64,000 bases of DNA from NCBI RefSeq assembly GCF_037975245.1, contig NC_092570.1:14284501-14348500 (forward strand), given 5' to 3'. The translations under genes and the position numbers were made by a program. The number at the start of each line of letters is the position of its first letter. The stretch's first letter is position 1. The stretch comes from Apostichopus japonicus (taxonomy: Eukaryota; Echinodermata; Holothuroidea; Aspidochirotida; Stichopodidae). Below are positions 23,303-34,974 of the stretch, one piece after another. Under the pieces are notes generated by a model that searched no databases, was not told the DNA's origin, and was given only the letters and a program-made list of their open reading frames with translations.

Positions 23303-24052
23303 AGGTGATAAAGATCATAAAAGGAGGATTTCGAAGATGCAATCTTAGCTAATAATAAACAGGCTTTTTATCCAAATGAATTTTGCCAGTTTTTTCAAAC
23401 CCCATCTTAAGTTTACTCAATATACACTTCGGTTCCATTGTCTGTTACCTTTCTGTGACGATTTCACTTGACAAACGTGTTTCCTTAATTATACAAGCAC
23501 AACTATTTACTTTATTTTCTTTTTGATGACGTAATTATGACGTTTTAATCAAGCAGTTCTTCCTTTTCTGTTTTGTGCCAAATACGTTAAGAAAGATGGA
23601 AAATGAGGAGAAATCCAACGCCCCCCCCCATCCCCTGGGGATATCAAGTTGATGTCCATACTCCTATATACCCAACTGGTCGTAGCTCAACCGTTTTCTA
23701 GACTACATGATCAAAACTCACCCTTCGTTTGCGAAAAGTTTCTCAACACTTTAATCCCATTTTTGTTTAAAGCACAGGGTAAAAGTTTTGACCAAGACGT
23801 ACAAATGAATTTAACCTTGTTTATTCACATTTAAAGTGTTTGTTTTTGTTTTGCATTCATGATCTGTTTGTTTTGTCTGTTCGTTCGTTCGTTATATTTC
23901 ATTATTGTATTATTTTTGTACATATAATGTTGTATATCTGTTAGCGACTACGGCAGGGCTTCTTTGCTGTTATATTGTACTTATACAAAAAAATATCCTT
24001 AATTATGATTATTATTATTTTAATATCTTTATCATTAATTATTACCATTTGT

Positions 24053-24060
24053 TGACGTCA
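24053..24060. promoter_or_regulatory. Perfect CRE palindrome TGACGTCA
   Basis: Context TTGTTGACGTCATTAA. It lacks the flanking GTG/CAC of the other three, which argues against one shared repeat origin. Confidence 0.4.
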
Positions 24061-25649
24061 TTAATTTATAATGGTCTCAAAAGCTGAAATGTCTTCTTTC
24101 TTGTTTTTTTTTTTTGTATTTAAACCTGATAATAATTCTTAGAAAGAAGAAATCGTAACAATAAGTTTTTGTTTTTAAATAAACTTCTTTTTCGTATGCA
24201 GTATACATGCTAACTTCAAGTGGTGGTGTTTATCCACACTATATGTGTTGCATGGAACAAGGTTAAGTGTCATGCGAAATTAAGTTTGAAAATATATGAG
24301 AAAGAAAATTAAAACTTAATTATTTTGTTGCCTTTTGATTTCTTGGCTCCCTGTATATATTCAACCCCAAAGTTCATTATACAACATGTGAGTACGCTAT
24401 GGAAAATACACAACACGAGATTAACATCTACATTAATCCCCCAAAATCTTGTATTAATGCCAAAAATAGGTTCATATTATCTGTGGTCATTGTATATACA
24501 GGAAGATGACATGATTATTGGTAAAACATTTATTATTCCGTGGAGCTGTTTTATGATTTATTACATTACCATCTGACATGTATATATGCCCAGCATAACA
24601 TACAGACACATGTTGAAAAAGGTCCCACACTAATCAATTATTGGTCGAGAATAGGAGAACATGTTATGGGAGGGGAGGGGGTGGGGGAGTCGTAGGTCCT
24701 TCTTGCAACTGTCAACTTCTCATGCGAGTGTCTCAATACTTGATAATCATAATCTGTTATCGAGAGAAACGTCATGTAAAATGTCAAAGGATAAGAATGA
24801 GAACGAAACTAAAACAAGAAATACTTTGAGCGTCCTATTAACTTAAGGAAGTCGTATCCCCCACCTCCACCCACCTCCACCCACCCCTCAGGCCATAAAA
24901 TATTCTCGTGTTCTATTGTTTTGTTTTTTCTTCCTCTCGAATACAGTTGATACTGTTAATCGGGTTCCGAGCACGCGAAGTTACAGAATAGAAACACACA
25001 TGGAAGTTAAAGTAGCCTATGACGGACTCCTAGCCAATTTGCCCTATATTCAGTACGTTTGTTGTGTGTGATAGTCTCATTCAAATCTGTTGAAATATCG
25101 TGAGAAGCTCTTTTCGTGGAGTGAAGTGGGGTGTTGCATTCATCAAAATTTCTTATTTTATCCCTGAATAGGTTAACTCCTAATTACAAGCCCACATGTA
25201 GGCCTATCATTTGAATAATGTGATGTTCCTCTTTTCAAAGAAGACAATAAAATGTTTCAAAAAATCGCCTCAGGCCGCGAATCTGTGTTCAGTGTCCTCA
25301 ATTGAAAGGAATATTATGAAAATAAAGGAATTACAGAATAGAAAATTAGGCAGTCGCTCACTTTACATCATCAATATGCATAATTAGCTAATGTTTATTC
25401 ATATATAAAAGTAGAACTAAGAACAGACTTGTCAAATGATCAATCTTTTGATGAGAAATGCAGCTATTTTTATGATTGCTAACGCCTGTTAGAGTGATTG
25501 AGACTGTGTTTTTCACATGCAGGTGCTAGTAAACCGTGAACATAATTATCACTTGGCTAAATTTGAAAAGAAAAGGAACAAGTAAACAACAACAATAACA
25601 ACAACAAGGTCGTAATTGATTCTGTTAAGCAATATGCTGATAACCATTG

Positions 25650-25657
25650 TGACGTCA
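25650..25657. promoter_or_regulatory. Perfect CRE palindrome TGACGTCA
   Basis: Context CCATTGTGACGTCACATCAC. Similar flanks to the site at 22412. Confidence 0.4.
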
Positions 25658-26624
25658 CATCACAGATAATTGAGGAAAAGTTAAACGGTTATGTTTTTTT
25701 TTAAAGAATATTAGAAATCGGCTATAGAATTTCATTTCTTGTGGAATAATCAATTAACTATGGTTTCTATTTCTGACTTTTCCGGCATTTAATAATTAAT
25801 CAGATGTGAGGGAATAGCCTACACATTCAGTATTCTTTTGCCTAAACAAAAAATACCCATATATACTTAACAATTGCACAGTACAGGTGATTCGAGTCAA
25901 ATATTTATGAATGAATATATATTATTATTTTTAAATCAGTATAGGCCTATTTTGTCTAACTTTAATATTCATAAATATTTTGTCAGTTCCACCCAATTAT
26001 TTTACCCTGCCTGCACGCAAGGATATATCCGTAAGTTAATGTTCTTCTTTGAGAATGATATATGCGTAGATATGAAGTGTGTTCTTTCGTTCATCTATAA
26101 ATCTATCGGATATACCCTTTCAATAAAGCCTAACTGGTCATGTCATTATATCAAGCCGAAGAAATAAATATGACAATCGCGGTCAACCATTGTGGAACGA
26201 TTGTATTACTTGTTTTCATATAAACTATGATATATAAGTGTTTTTCAGTATTCATTGCAATGTCTTCTAATTCATATTAAGAACAAACTAATTATAATAC
26301 AGCCATTAACAGTGTAGCTTTCACTTATAGTAAAGGGTAACTGCCATGTTTGTCGTGCATGGAATTTAATTTCGTTTTATAATTAATGTCTGATTCAACG
26401 AACCAATTATCCAAGCCATGCATCCAAATACATCTATCAAGAGATGCACTTGTAATTCTTTATGTATATATTTGTATAATGTTACTCCTCTTACCATTAA
26501 ATATGCTTTAAATAACGACTAAATTGATAGTTTTGCAATGTCATAAGAAATATAAAAAAAAATCGTGATAAAGTAACCACTATTCCTTCTTTGGTTTTCT
26601 CAAATCAACCAACTTGACTAGCTG

Positions 26625-26698
26625 ATTTTACATATATAGTTTTTCTTAATTCGCATTTAAGATTTACATGTAGTTTATCTTAATTCGCATTGAAGAAT
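26625..26698 (+). repeat. Direct duplication, about 35 bases
   Basis: TAGTTTTTCTTAATTCGCAT and TAGTTTATCTTAATTCGCAT follow one another, each with AAG(A/G)… after it. Confidence 0.7.
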
Positions 26699-26699
26699 C

Positions 26700-27265
26700 A
26701 CTAGTTCTCTAGACAAATAACCAGCGAATTTACACTTATTTATTATTGTTATTTACTTATAAAGAGAAGCAGTTCACGAATTCCGTATACATGCTGCGCA
26801 TTGCATCAACGAAATGAGTGATCTTGTAGGAATTATGGCTATGAAACCTATGATCATACAGTTATCTTCATAATCATTTTATCGTTATGAAGAATTGGTC
26901 ACACTGTCTTGAAACCGGATCAGAACTACCACTATAACACCACTTTCCGACCAAAAGGTCAAAATGAGCCTGGCCCAGGGCCAGGGGCCCGTTTCAGGAG
27001 TCCGCAAAGTCAGCGCAAAGTCAGTACATATCTACTGATAAAAGAATATATTTGCCTTTCTCCTTCATATTATTCCTAATTATAGGATACGGGATATATG
27101 TAGCCAATTATCCATCGATCGAACGCTAAGAATGAAACTAGCAATAGCCTACATCATACGCCGCCTTCAAGTACATATACCGCATTGTCCTCGACACTGT
27201 TTAACGTTTAACTGCATTATTAACTGCATATGAACATTAGCAGTAACTCCTGCCTTGGGGTGGCA
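26700..27265. other. Intergenic DNA with a possible MITE terminus
   Basis: At 26960-27025 a GC-rich patch (CTGGCCCAGGGCCAG hairpin, GGGGCCCGTTTCAGGAGT, doubled GCAAAGTCAGC) looks like one end of a DNA transposon. I could not find the matching other end. The rest is unremarkable. Confidence 0.3.
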
Positions 27266-27568
27266 ACCGATTCACACAGAGATTACAGTAACTACTGTTA
27301 ATTTTAAAGTTTGGTACCAAAGTAAAAACTGGATCGTGCTGATAAATCTGATACATCGGTAGCATGTGCTATAATAAGACTACAGTAAAAACCGAGGATG
27401 TGTGTAATCCCAAAAAAATGCTACAAACTGGATTTGTTGGGATTACACATATCCTCAGTTCTTACTGTAATCCTAACAGCACCGATTTATATAGCACGAT
27501 CCAGGTTTTACTTTGGTACAAAACTTAAAGACGTACAGTAGTTACTGTGTTCTCTGTGTGTATCGGGT
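27266..27568. mobile_element. Near-palindromic (fold-back) MITE-like element
   Basis: The left arm from 27266 (ACCGATTCACACAGAGA…) and the reverse complement of the right arm from 27568 (ACCCGATACACACAGAGA…) align over about 140 bases. Shared blocks are CAGTAACTACTGT, GTACCAAAGTAAAA, CTGGATCGTGCT and TGTGTAATCCCAA. The centre is at about 27425, with one insertion of about 15 bases in the left arm. Such structures are typical of hairpin MITEs and can give dsRNA if transcribed. No transposase or clear target duplication is seen. Confidence 0.8.
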
Positions 27569-27618
27569 GGGCCTTGGTTACCTCGCAGCCAGTTTAGATC
27601 TCTCAAATTTATACCAGA

Positions 27619-27672
27619 CCCAGTCCCCACCCCACTCCCCACCCCCACCCCTCCCCCACCCCTCCCCCACAC
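27619..27672 (+). repeat. C-rich simple repeat (CCCCACCCCT)n
   Basis: Pyrimidine-rich low complexity, C runs of 3-5 broken by A or T. Confidence 0.8.
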
Positions 27673-27679
27673 AGAAGGT

Positions 27680-28895
27680 ATATCGGTTCTAAACCCGTTG
27701 ACGCAGTGTTATTTGGCATTCTGTGTATCAACATTTTGGAAGGTGATTTTTATTATTAAATTAGGAAGTGACGACACAGATTCGGACAGCTTTCTTCTTT
27801 AACATACTCAGGTTTAGTATGAAGGATAATGCAAGGACAAATGATATGTTTTGATATAGGCCTATACGGTAGACCTAACGTAGTAAGTTATATTCGATTT
27901 CAGTTGTGATAATATCCTATTCATAGGGTCCTTCTATCTCGGTGTATAGAGTCAAAAGGTTCTTGTGAAGGAATGTTGTTTATGTATACGTTACAACAAA
28001 GTTGAAAGTCTACACAGAGGTAAACACCATGCAGGTTCATAAAGTGCATTGAACTGTTTACACAAATACTATACCGATATGTGTATAGGTTTCTATATGA
28101 AAATACACTCTAATATACATACATACAAAAGACAGACGTATATACGTACGTATATGTACATATGGACAGACAGACAGATAGACAGACAGAGTTTATAGCT
28201 CTAATCTAATCCGTGTATATCTAATAAACTCCTTCTTTGGAGATTGTTGTGGAGACAAATTTTTGAAATCGACGTTTTACAAGTTTTTTGACATAGTATA
28301 TAGCATAGCCTACTAGGAAGTTATAGGGACTTCAGATATTAACTTTTTCCATTTGGTTACACTTAGTTTCGTATTATTTCTATTTCTTCCAAGATGTTAC
28401 ACGACTTCTTCCCTGTGTAGGTGTGAGAGTACTGGGAAAGCCAGGTCGACCTTGTTGTCACCTTATTCTGCGTGGTTGTATTCTCATGGCTTCGTTAAGA
28501 ACCCAGGAAAATGTTATTTAAAATTAAAAACATATAGAGTAGTCAGTCTGTAAATGTTGAACAACGATTTACCGATAATGTTGGTACTGAGAAACCGATA
28601 CCAATCTGATATATTCCTATAACAGTCAGTGCCACCGATGCTCCTTGTGCCACCTCCCAATCCCCCTCCCCCACCACCCCACCCTCCCCATGTCTCGTCA
28701 TGGTAAGCTTATTTATCTATTTAAAGTTGCTGGCTATTAATATAGATACATTCCCTCTTCACATTCACTCGACCCACTCACTTTTACAGGTTCAAAGCTG
28801 GGTCGATGGGTGGTGGGGGGATGGAAAACTCGACTGATTTCGGTACGAGCATGAACCTTTTGAAAGAGTCAGAGACAAAATGAATGATTTTCTAA
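27680..28895. other. Intergenic DNA with short simple repeats
   Basis: (CATA)n, an ACGTACGTATATGTACATAT stretch and (GACA)n-like repeats lie at 28118-28190, and C-rich patches near 28650-28690. No gene. Confidence 0.5.
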
Positions 28896-28896
28896 C

Positions 28897-29140
28897 AGGG
28901 AGGGTGCGTCCCTGTAGTCGTTGAAGCCGACTCCCGTGCAGGGGTCTAAAAATACTTGATTTGTTTTGTGTGTGAGATTGAAACGGGATACGAGCCAGAG
29001 GGGTGTAATACTTCTTTCACAGCAAAATGTTGGGGGGGGGGGCGGGTTGAATCACCCAACTGAACAATTTTCTCCAAATGACGATGGAAGTTGGGGGCCA
29101 TTCCCCTTTCATACACCCCGCCCCCTTGTGCACGCCACTG
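28897..29140. mobile_element. Fragment of a GC-rich MITE family
   Basis: The left part contains GTCGTTGAAGCCGACTCCC (28917-28935), which resembles ATCGTTGAAACCGATTCCC at 34508 and CATTTAAGCCGACTCCC at 45835. A run of 10 G lies at about 29032. The right end GTGCACGCCACTG (29128-29140) looks like the CAGTGGCG terminus of hAT-like MITEs. A matching left terminus is not clear. Confidence 0.4.
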
Positions 29141-29149
29141 TGCTTTAAC

Positions 29150-29957
29150 AGTACAAGGTTCTGTCGGAACGTTTGGGACAATTTCCACGCTCGTTGAAAT
29201 ATATATATTTAGTTTGCTTGTAAGTATATTTACAATAAGAACTTTAACCCTATTCTCAGTAGTAAGCTATAGTTATACATCTCCTATGAAAATATTGGGG
29301 AATAATTGTATTTGGGAATTAAGTAAAATATTAGATGTTATCAATTAGCTTTGATTATTACTTGTTTCTACGAAAAGTGACAGCATTTCTCAAGATTTTA
29401 AACAATGGAAAGCAACAAAGTGACTTTGAGAGTAATTCTATATATCGTGACTACCCCCCCCCCTTTAACTGTTTCAAGGTGAGGGGTGGTGTGTGTATGT
29501 AGGGGGGGGGGGTCCGATTGATATAAATTTGACTTATAGGTTCAAACTGTCAACAGTTTTCTTCATTAAGTTTATGATTCTGCGAAACCTTCAATCTTTG
29601 ATTGACAAGTACGACCGACTTTGTTTCATAAACTGGTATAAAGTCTCAAGTAAAATGAAAAAGAAGAAACTTCCTACTTTAGTAAAAGCAACCGCCAAAT
29701 GGAAAACGAAACCCAAACCGAAAGAATGGACCGAAAGTGTCATAGAGGGGAGGGGGAGAGGGCTTTCTTCGGTCATGCGATTCACAAGTTCACACCTGTG
29801 TTATCAAAAGTTACATAGCAAAGTGTTTTTTTTTTTCAATCAATTCCGAAACTTATTTTGTCAAGTGACATCTAAATATCGAGTTTCCTTCTTAACATGG
29901 TTACATTTGATCAAACTTGGACAATCACTGAATATGTTTGATTGATTGATAATTATC
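29150..29957. other. Intergenic DNA before a LINE fragment
   Basis: C and G runs lie at about 29454-29463 and 29503-29512. The open frame at 29493-29945 begins in the G run, has no family similarity I recognise and I do not call it. Weak AATTATC copies at 29951-29957 and 30727-30733 may be the target duplication of the following LINE. Confidence 0.4.
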
Positions 29958-30726
29958 TACTAGATGCTACTTATGATGAAAGGTCCAGCGACCTTTTTCA
30001 AAGACTTGGATGGCATACTTTCAATGAACGTCTTAATATGAAAAGGCTGGTTATGGTATATAAATCACTCCACGGACTTGCCCCGTCTTACATGAAAGAA
30101 ATGTTTGAGTATACTCATGATGTACATACATATGGCCTACGTTCAACTACATCATCTGGGCTCTTTCTAACTGGGGGAAAAACGGAATTCCACAGGAAAA
30201 GATTCCCCAACATTGCTGCAAAACAATGGAACGCACTACCAAATGAAATAAAAAATGCAAACAGCTTAAGTAGTTTTAAAAGATTAGTTCAACATTTTAT
30301 CAAGTAATGACATGTTTTATTGCTCTCCTCGTTTTATTCGAAAGTTTTAGATCAGTATTTGTGTGATTTTGTTTCTATTGATTTTATACACATTGTATAA
30401 TTTTAATATTAATAATATTCTTATTTCATTTTGATCGTAGTTTAAGAATCTTACTCGCTTTTACTCATTCATAATTTCATATTTCATTTAGAATTTTTAA
30501 TTTGCAACATTTACTTATATATTTTAATATTATTATTATAATATTTATATATATTATATATATATATATATTATATATATATATTTATATATATTTATAA
30601 TATTTTAATTTATTTTTTGTATTGTACGAGGGCCTCGTGGAAGATTAGCTTCGGCTAAACGAGTTACCCTCTCAAAATAAAGTTTAATAAAATAAATAAT
30701 AATAAATAAATAAGTTTAATAAATAA
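29958..30726 (+). mobile_element. 5'-truncated non-LTR retrotransposon (LINE), 3' end
   Basis: The frame to 30307 encodes about 117 residues matching the C-terminal end of LINE ORF2 from the Jockey/CR1-like clades: LDATYDERSSDLFQRLGWHT, then MVYKSLHGLAPSYM, EYTHDVHTYGLRSTTSS, and FPNIAAKQWNALPNEIK. This part follows the reverse transcriptase proper, so no catalytic motif is present. Homology starts abruptly at the left edge, as in 5' truncation during target-primed reverse transcription. An AT-rich 3' UTR of about 300 bases with (TA)n, a GGGCCTCGTGGAAGATTAG word and an AATAA-rich tail (30675-30726) completes it. A stop ends the frame normally at 30305-30307. It cannot move by itself. Confidence 0.85.
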
Positions 30727-31425
30727 AATTATCGATATAATCAATTATTCTATATTTACTTTTGCACCAAAAAAAAAAAAACTTTTTCATGTAGTCTATA
30801 TGTATATTATATCAGGAACCTGTCCCTTGGCAAGCAGCCTGGATACCTTAATGCATATGCATAACAATGATTTCAATTCCAAAAAGATCTTAATTATTTA
30901 AAAATTGTTGACTTACACAAAGGAGAGTTTCTTAACTCTATTTGACACACTTGGCACGATCCCAATATATATATATATATCTATATATTTTTTTTTTCTC
31001 CATTGAATCTATATATGTACTGTAGTGAGCTCGTTATCAGTTCTTGTGTGTATTAGCCTTTGTTTTAATATAAATGCAAGTATCCAGTTTTATCTTGATT
31101 AATGGTTTACAATATATTGAGACGTACTTAATTCAGTCAGTTCGCTATTATCTTAAGTTAACTTAAAGGGGATTGTGTCGTGTGTATGGGCCTATTTTAA
31201 GACTGACACTGATATCGCACAATTCTGAGGTAAAACAAATGTATAATCAATGACCGATTTTTGATTCAACTCATATTAATATTCAGTTATAGATTCCACA
31301 AACCTGATCGATCTGGGTATCAATTCTCTAACGAAGGGATTCGCGATACTCACTTGACTTAACAATGTCATGATCACACTGTTGTTTTTGTTGCATTTTT
31401 CACTGGCAGATTATAACCTACCGCC
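30727..31425. other. Unassigned intergenic DNA
   Basis: AT-rich with short TA runs (30965-30988). Nothing else recognised. Confidence 0.5.
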
Positions 31426-31914
31426 CTATATGACAGGCGCGGCGGAACGGGAAAATTATTGGGGGGGGGGGAGGGCTAATGTGTGGAGACTATCTAAGCG
31501 GAGCGCCACCATCGGTTGGCGCGGAGCGTACAAGAAAATTTTGGGTTTTTCAAACCCCCAGATGGCTGGAAACGGCACTTCCCGAGTGTTTTATGCTGCG
31601 AATATCTAGCCCTAAAATATGGGTCTCAAGCCTGCAATTTCTCAGATTGCACGTAAAAAATCTGTAAAAACATTGTAATTTGTATATTCGATGGTGTCCC
31701 CCAGCATTTACTAAAATTATTACACCTATATAGTATACGTGTGCATCGGACAGATCGACAAGTATGCATTGAAAAATGGGCAGATGCACGTTTCGGAGCC
31801 TTGGTAAATATTGGGGGGCTTATTATGCATTTGCCCCCTCAATTTTTTCATTGGGGGCTGAGCCCCCCCCCCCCCCAAGCCCCCCCCCCCCGTTCCGCCG
31901 CCACTGCTATATGA
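31426..31914. mobile_element. hAT-type MITE with 8-base target duplication
   Basis: CTATATGA flanks the element on both sides (31426-31433 and 31907-31914). Between them, 31434-31906 (473 bases) begins CAGGCGCGGCGGAACGGG and ends in the inverse of CAGTGGCGGCGGAACGGG, so the terminal inverted repeats match at 16 of 18 positions. CAG…CTG ends and an 8-base duplication are hallmarks of the hAT superfamily. G and C runs follow each terminus. No transposase is encoded; the frames inside are short, so it is non-autonomous. Confidence 0.9.
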
Positions 31915-34456
31915 GACCATAGCACCATGTGCTTGCTCCACCCACCCCTCTTATAAATTTGGCAATAAGCCTTCAACCCCAAAAAGAAACTTACTGTGCC
32001 TTGCATGGAAGTGCAAATGGAAGCCCCTTGACCTGTTGGGCTCGCTTGACCTTGTAGCAGTGCATGCATTCGCCTCATTTGTTGTTATGTGTTCTAATTT
32101 TCGCAAATTCGGCGTGCGATAGTTTATTTGTCCACGGTTCCTAAGCTAGGTAAAACTGCAAGATTTTCCTGATCATTATCCATTCCACAGTAGCCTACAC
32201 CTTTAAATCCCCAAAACAAGCTTTACCAGACACTTTGCTCTGAATCTAAAAGTAAATAAAATCGACAATATTATCAGATTTTTCGAGGAGATTAATTGTT
32301 TGTTATCTAAGCGGAAAACAAACCTACGACAAGGACTAAAGGCAGAGCAAGATCAATAATTACATTTGATAACGTTATGTCAAATTGCCAACAGAAGATA
32401 AAGGATAGGTTATCGAGCCTGATTAGTTTTAAACGGTAGGTCATCTTCAAGACCCATGCATGACGGATGCATTTTGGTTAAAGGTTTTCGAACTTTGCCG
32501 ACTGTTTACCTTCATTATATCGCTGCAGTGGGTGCTTTTCGATTTAGGATTAAAAATTTGTTTACATAAGACGGCGGCCAAAACAATTACAGTTTTACAA
32601 TCATCAGTGGGTCTCAAACTAAGACCTAGGCGATATAGGCCTAGCGTACATATAGCGTACAGAATCGTACAGATATGAATATGAAATATAGCTGTATTAA
32701 TACCGGACTGGTACAGGTGTCGAACTAGAGCCCCCCCCCCCCCACCTCACCCCATGTTCTAGGGTTATGATGCTTTGTATAGGGTGCAGTCATGTCTATT
32801 ATTATACATTAAAACCACGATCGCAACTAGGAATCGAAAATGACGAAAAACTATCTAGAAGTGATATGTCCCTCACCTCAATGTTACAATCACACCATCT
32901 ATGTTCGTATGAGGAACTTGCTGCCGTCATATATTAAATTGGTGCAGCCGTTTGGTTTCACTGGCGCCAGGAAAACGTAACAAAATAGCCCTAGAAACCG
33001 AGACCAAAAGTTCTTAAAGTGTTGACTTGGTTATAAATAGGTTAAATCCGTCCTTTCACAAGTTTTGAAGACTTTATCATCGAATGGATTTGTTCCCTTT
33101 TTTATATATACTGGGGTTGCATTAATCACTTCGTATTTCTTGATAGAAAACGTAAGACGGTTGGAGTGACCCGACGCATATAGATATAACGCATCAGTCT
33201 GTATGTGAGCCATAAAGGTATACCAGACTGTTACCCCAGTATGCTCAGTATACATGCATAAGTCGGCATATCAGGAAGGTTTTTGTTCGATATCAATTGA
33301 TTGATCAAGTATATTCATTTATTCATTCACGCGTTCATGCCTTTCATTCATTCATCCGATTGTTTGTTCATTCCCGCATCCGTCTGTTCGTTTTACCAAG
33401 CGAGTGTACGTGATATGTAGTCTATGTGTACGGCTACATATTAATAAGAATAATAATATATTTCATCAAGTCTGTATCAATATTTATTCAAGTTTCATAT
33501 TCATTTCGAATGTTAACTCACTAAATTGCTTGTATTATCTATTGCCTTTAATCGATATATAACGTTCGTGGTCGTCAAAGAAAGCCAAGGACACGCAAAA
33601 TTTGAGAGGAGATTTTAGCGTTGTGAATCCCTTGTAAATTTGGGTTGGTCCAAGTCCTCAGTATTTCCCATCCTCCACCTCCCACCCCTCCCCCCCCCCC
33701 GCACCTCTCCCTTCTGCTCAAATTCAAGTATTGCTCCCTCATATTTTCCAGTCCTGTTTGTGTGCATATCGTTATCTTCTCTGAATTTAGGACAATGCTT
33801 AGCACAAAGATGGTTGGGTGGGTTGGTGGGGTAGGGGAGAGTTGTCCCATAAAGTTGTCAGCAATTTAATCCCAAAAAAAAGAAGAAAAAATATAGTTAA
33901 CTACTTATCTATATACTGCACAAAGCATGTATAGTTACAATAAATAAAATTTAAAGGGCTTGGCGTTTCGATCCTAGCAGTATGTTCTTTCACTGGGGTA
34001 GTGGTTAGGGTGGGGTTTCGAACTGAAATGAGAACAGATGAAGGATACATTATAAAGTAGACGGATGGGCAGACAACTAAAATTGGAACCACCATTTTGA
34101 AATTATTGTTGGTTATCCTTGAAGACAACAGCTCAAGATTTTCTTAATGAGGAAAATCAAATTTTGTAACTCATACCACTTCTTCGAGACAGTAGGACCT
34201 TATAACATGGGCTGGCCATGTGACATTGGAACCTTTACACCCTATCTTTGCTTTGGTAGAGTGTAATAGCAAGAAGGATTCTTTGGAGAAGTTTCTCAGC
34301 ATAAGGAGCCGAGCGACGGAATTTTCACGATTATTTCACAAGCAAGGCCGTACTTATCTGTGCTATATGTATGTTAGTGGATATAGTCTATAGGCCTATT
34401 GATAGTTCTGTGACATGACACACACACTTTGTAATATACCAATTTATAGCACATCT
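31915..34456. other. Unassigned intergenic DNA
   Basis: No supported gene over 2.5 kb. C runs lie at 32731-32743 and about 33690-33700. The frames at 32460, 33031, 33575 and 33901 are unrecognised. Confidence 0.5.
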
Positions 34457-34707
34457 CAGGGACGGAACCTAGGATTTTCTTAAAACCGGATGAGGATGAC
34501 CTTGCCATCGTTGAAACCGATTCCCATGCATGTATGAGGAACTCCCCCCTCCCCCCACCCCATACCCCAGAAATCAATTTGAAGTGGTGCTTTCAAAGGC
34601 TGAAATTCGGTCTACACGCAATGTTGCGCTTTAACTATTGCTTTTTCTTAGGCATAGGGAAGTTGAAGGGGAGGGGGGGGGGGTGTTCGCACCATCCTTG
34701 GACCCTG
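34457..34707. mobile_element. Probable hAT-like MITE, eroded
   Basis: Starts CAGGGACGGAACCTAGGA and ends with the inverse of CAGGGTCCAAGGATGGTG, an imperfect inverted terminal repeat. ATCGTTGAAACCGATTCCC at 34508 links it to the fragments at 28.9 and 45.8 kb. C and G runs lie inside. Target duplication is not visible (GCACATCT versus CTTATATA), so age or a wrong boundary is possible. Confidence 0.5.
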
Positions 34708-34898
34708 CTTATATACAAAGCTAGCATTTTAAACAGTGTTCGATTTAGGTCGAATTGTAACATATGGAAAATCCAGATGTTTTTAGACAACCTAACTCAC
34801 ATCAGCCAGTATCCAGAGGCTACCTTGCAACTTGAACGATTTTATCCTTCCTCAAATACGTATTCAAGAGTGAACCTCCGAAGCGGTGCATTGTCGTC

Positions 34899-34974
34899 GG
34901 AGGAGGAGGAGGAGGAGGAGGAGGAGGAGGAGGAGGAGGAGGAGGGGGAGGAGGAGGAGGAGGAGGAGGAGGAG
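34899..34974 (+). repeat. (GGA)n microsatellite
   Basis: About 25 trinucleotides with one GGG interruption. A 180-codon open frame crosses it and would encode a Glu run, but nothing on either side resembles a protein. Confidence 0.95.

Larger units (their letters stand above)
23303..26624. other. Gene-free DNA downstream of Sox
   Basis: AT-rich with no supported gene. It includes the CREs at 24053 and 25650, a GGGGAGGGGGTGGGGG patch (24669-24686) and a CCACCTCCACC simple repeat (24860-24891). The frame at 25874-26167 is AT-driven and unrecognised. Confidence 0.5.

Noticed and set aside
29493-29945. 150-codon open frame upstream of the LINE
   Set aside because: Starts in a G run, no recognisable domain, not continuous with the LINE frame, no reverse transcriptase motif.
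21465-32120. Shared word TTCGGCGTGCGATA at about 21459 and 32109
   Set aside because: A 14-base match is expected by chance in a window of this size and the flanks do not align.
34457-34707. Confident hAT assignment
   Set aside because: Ends resemble each other only partly and no target duplication is visible, so kept as probable only.
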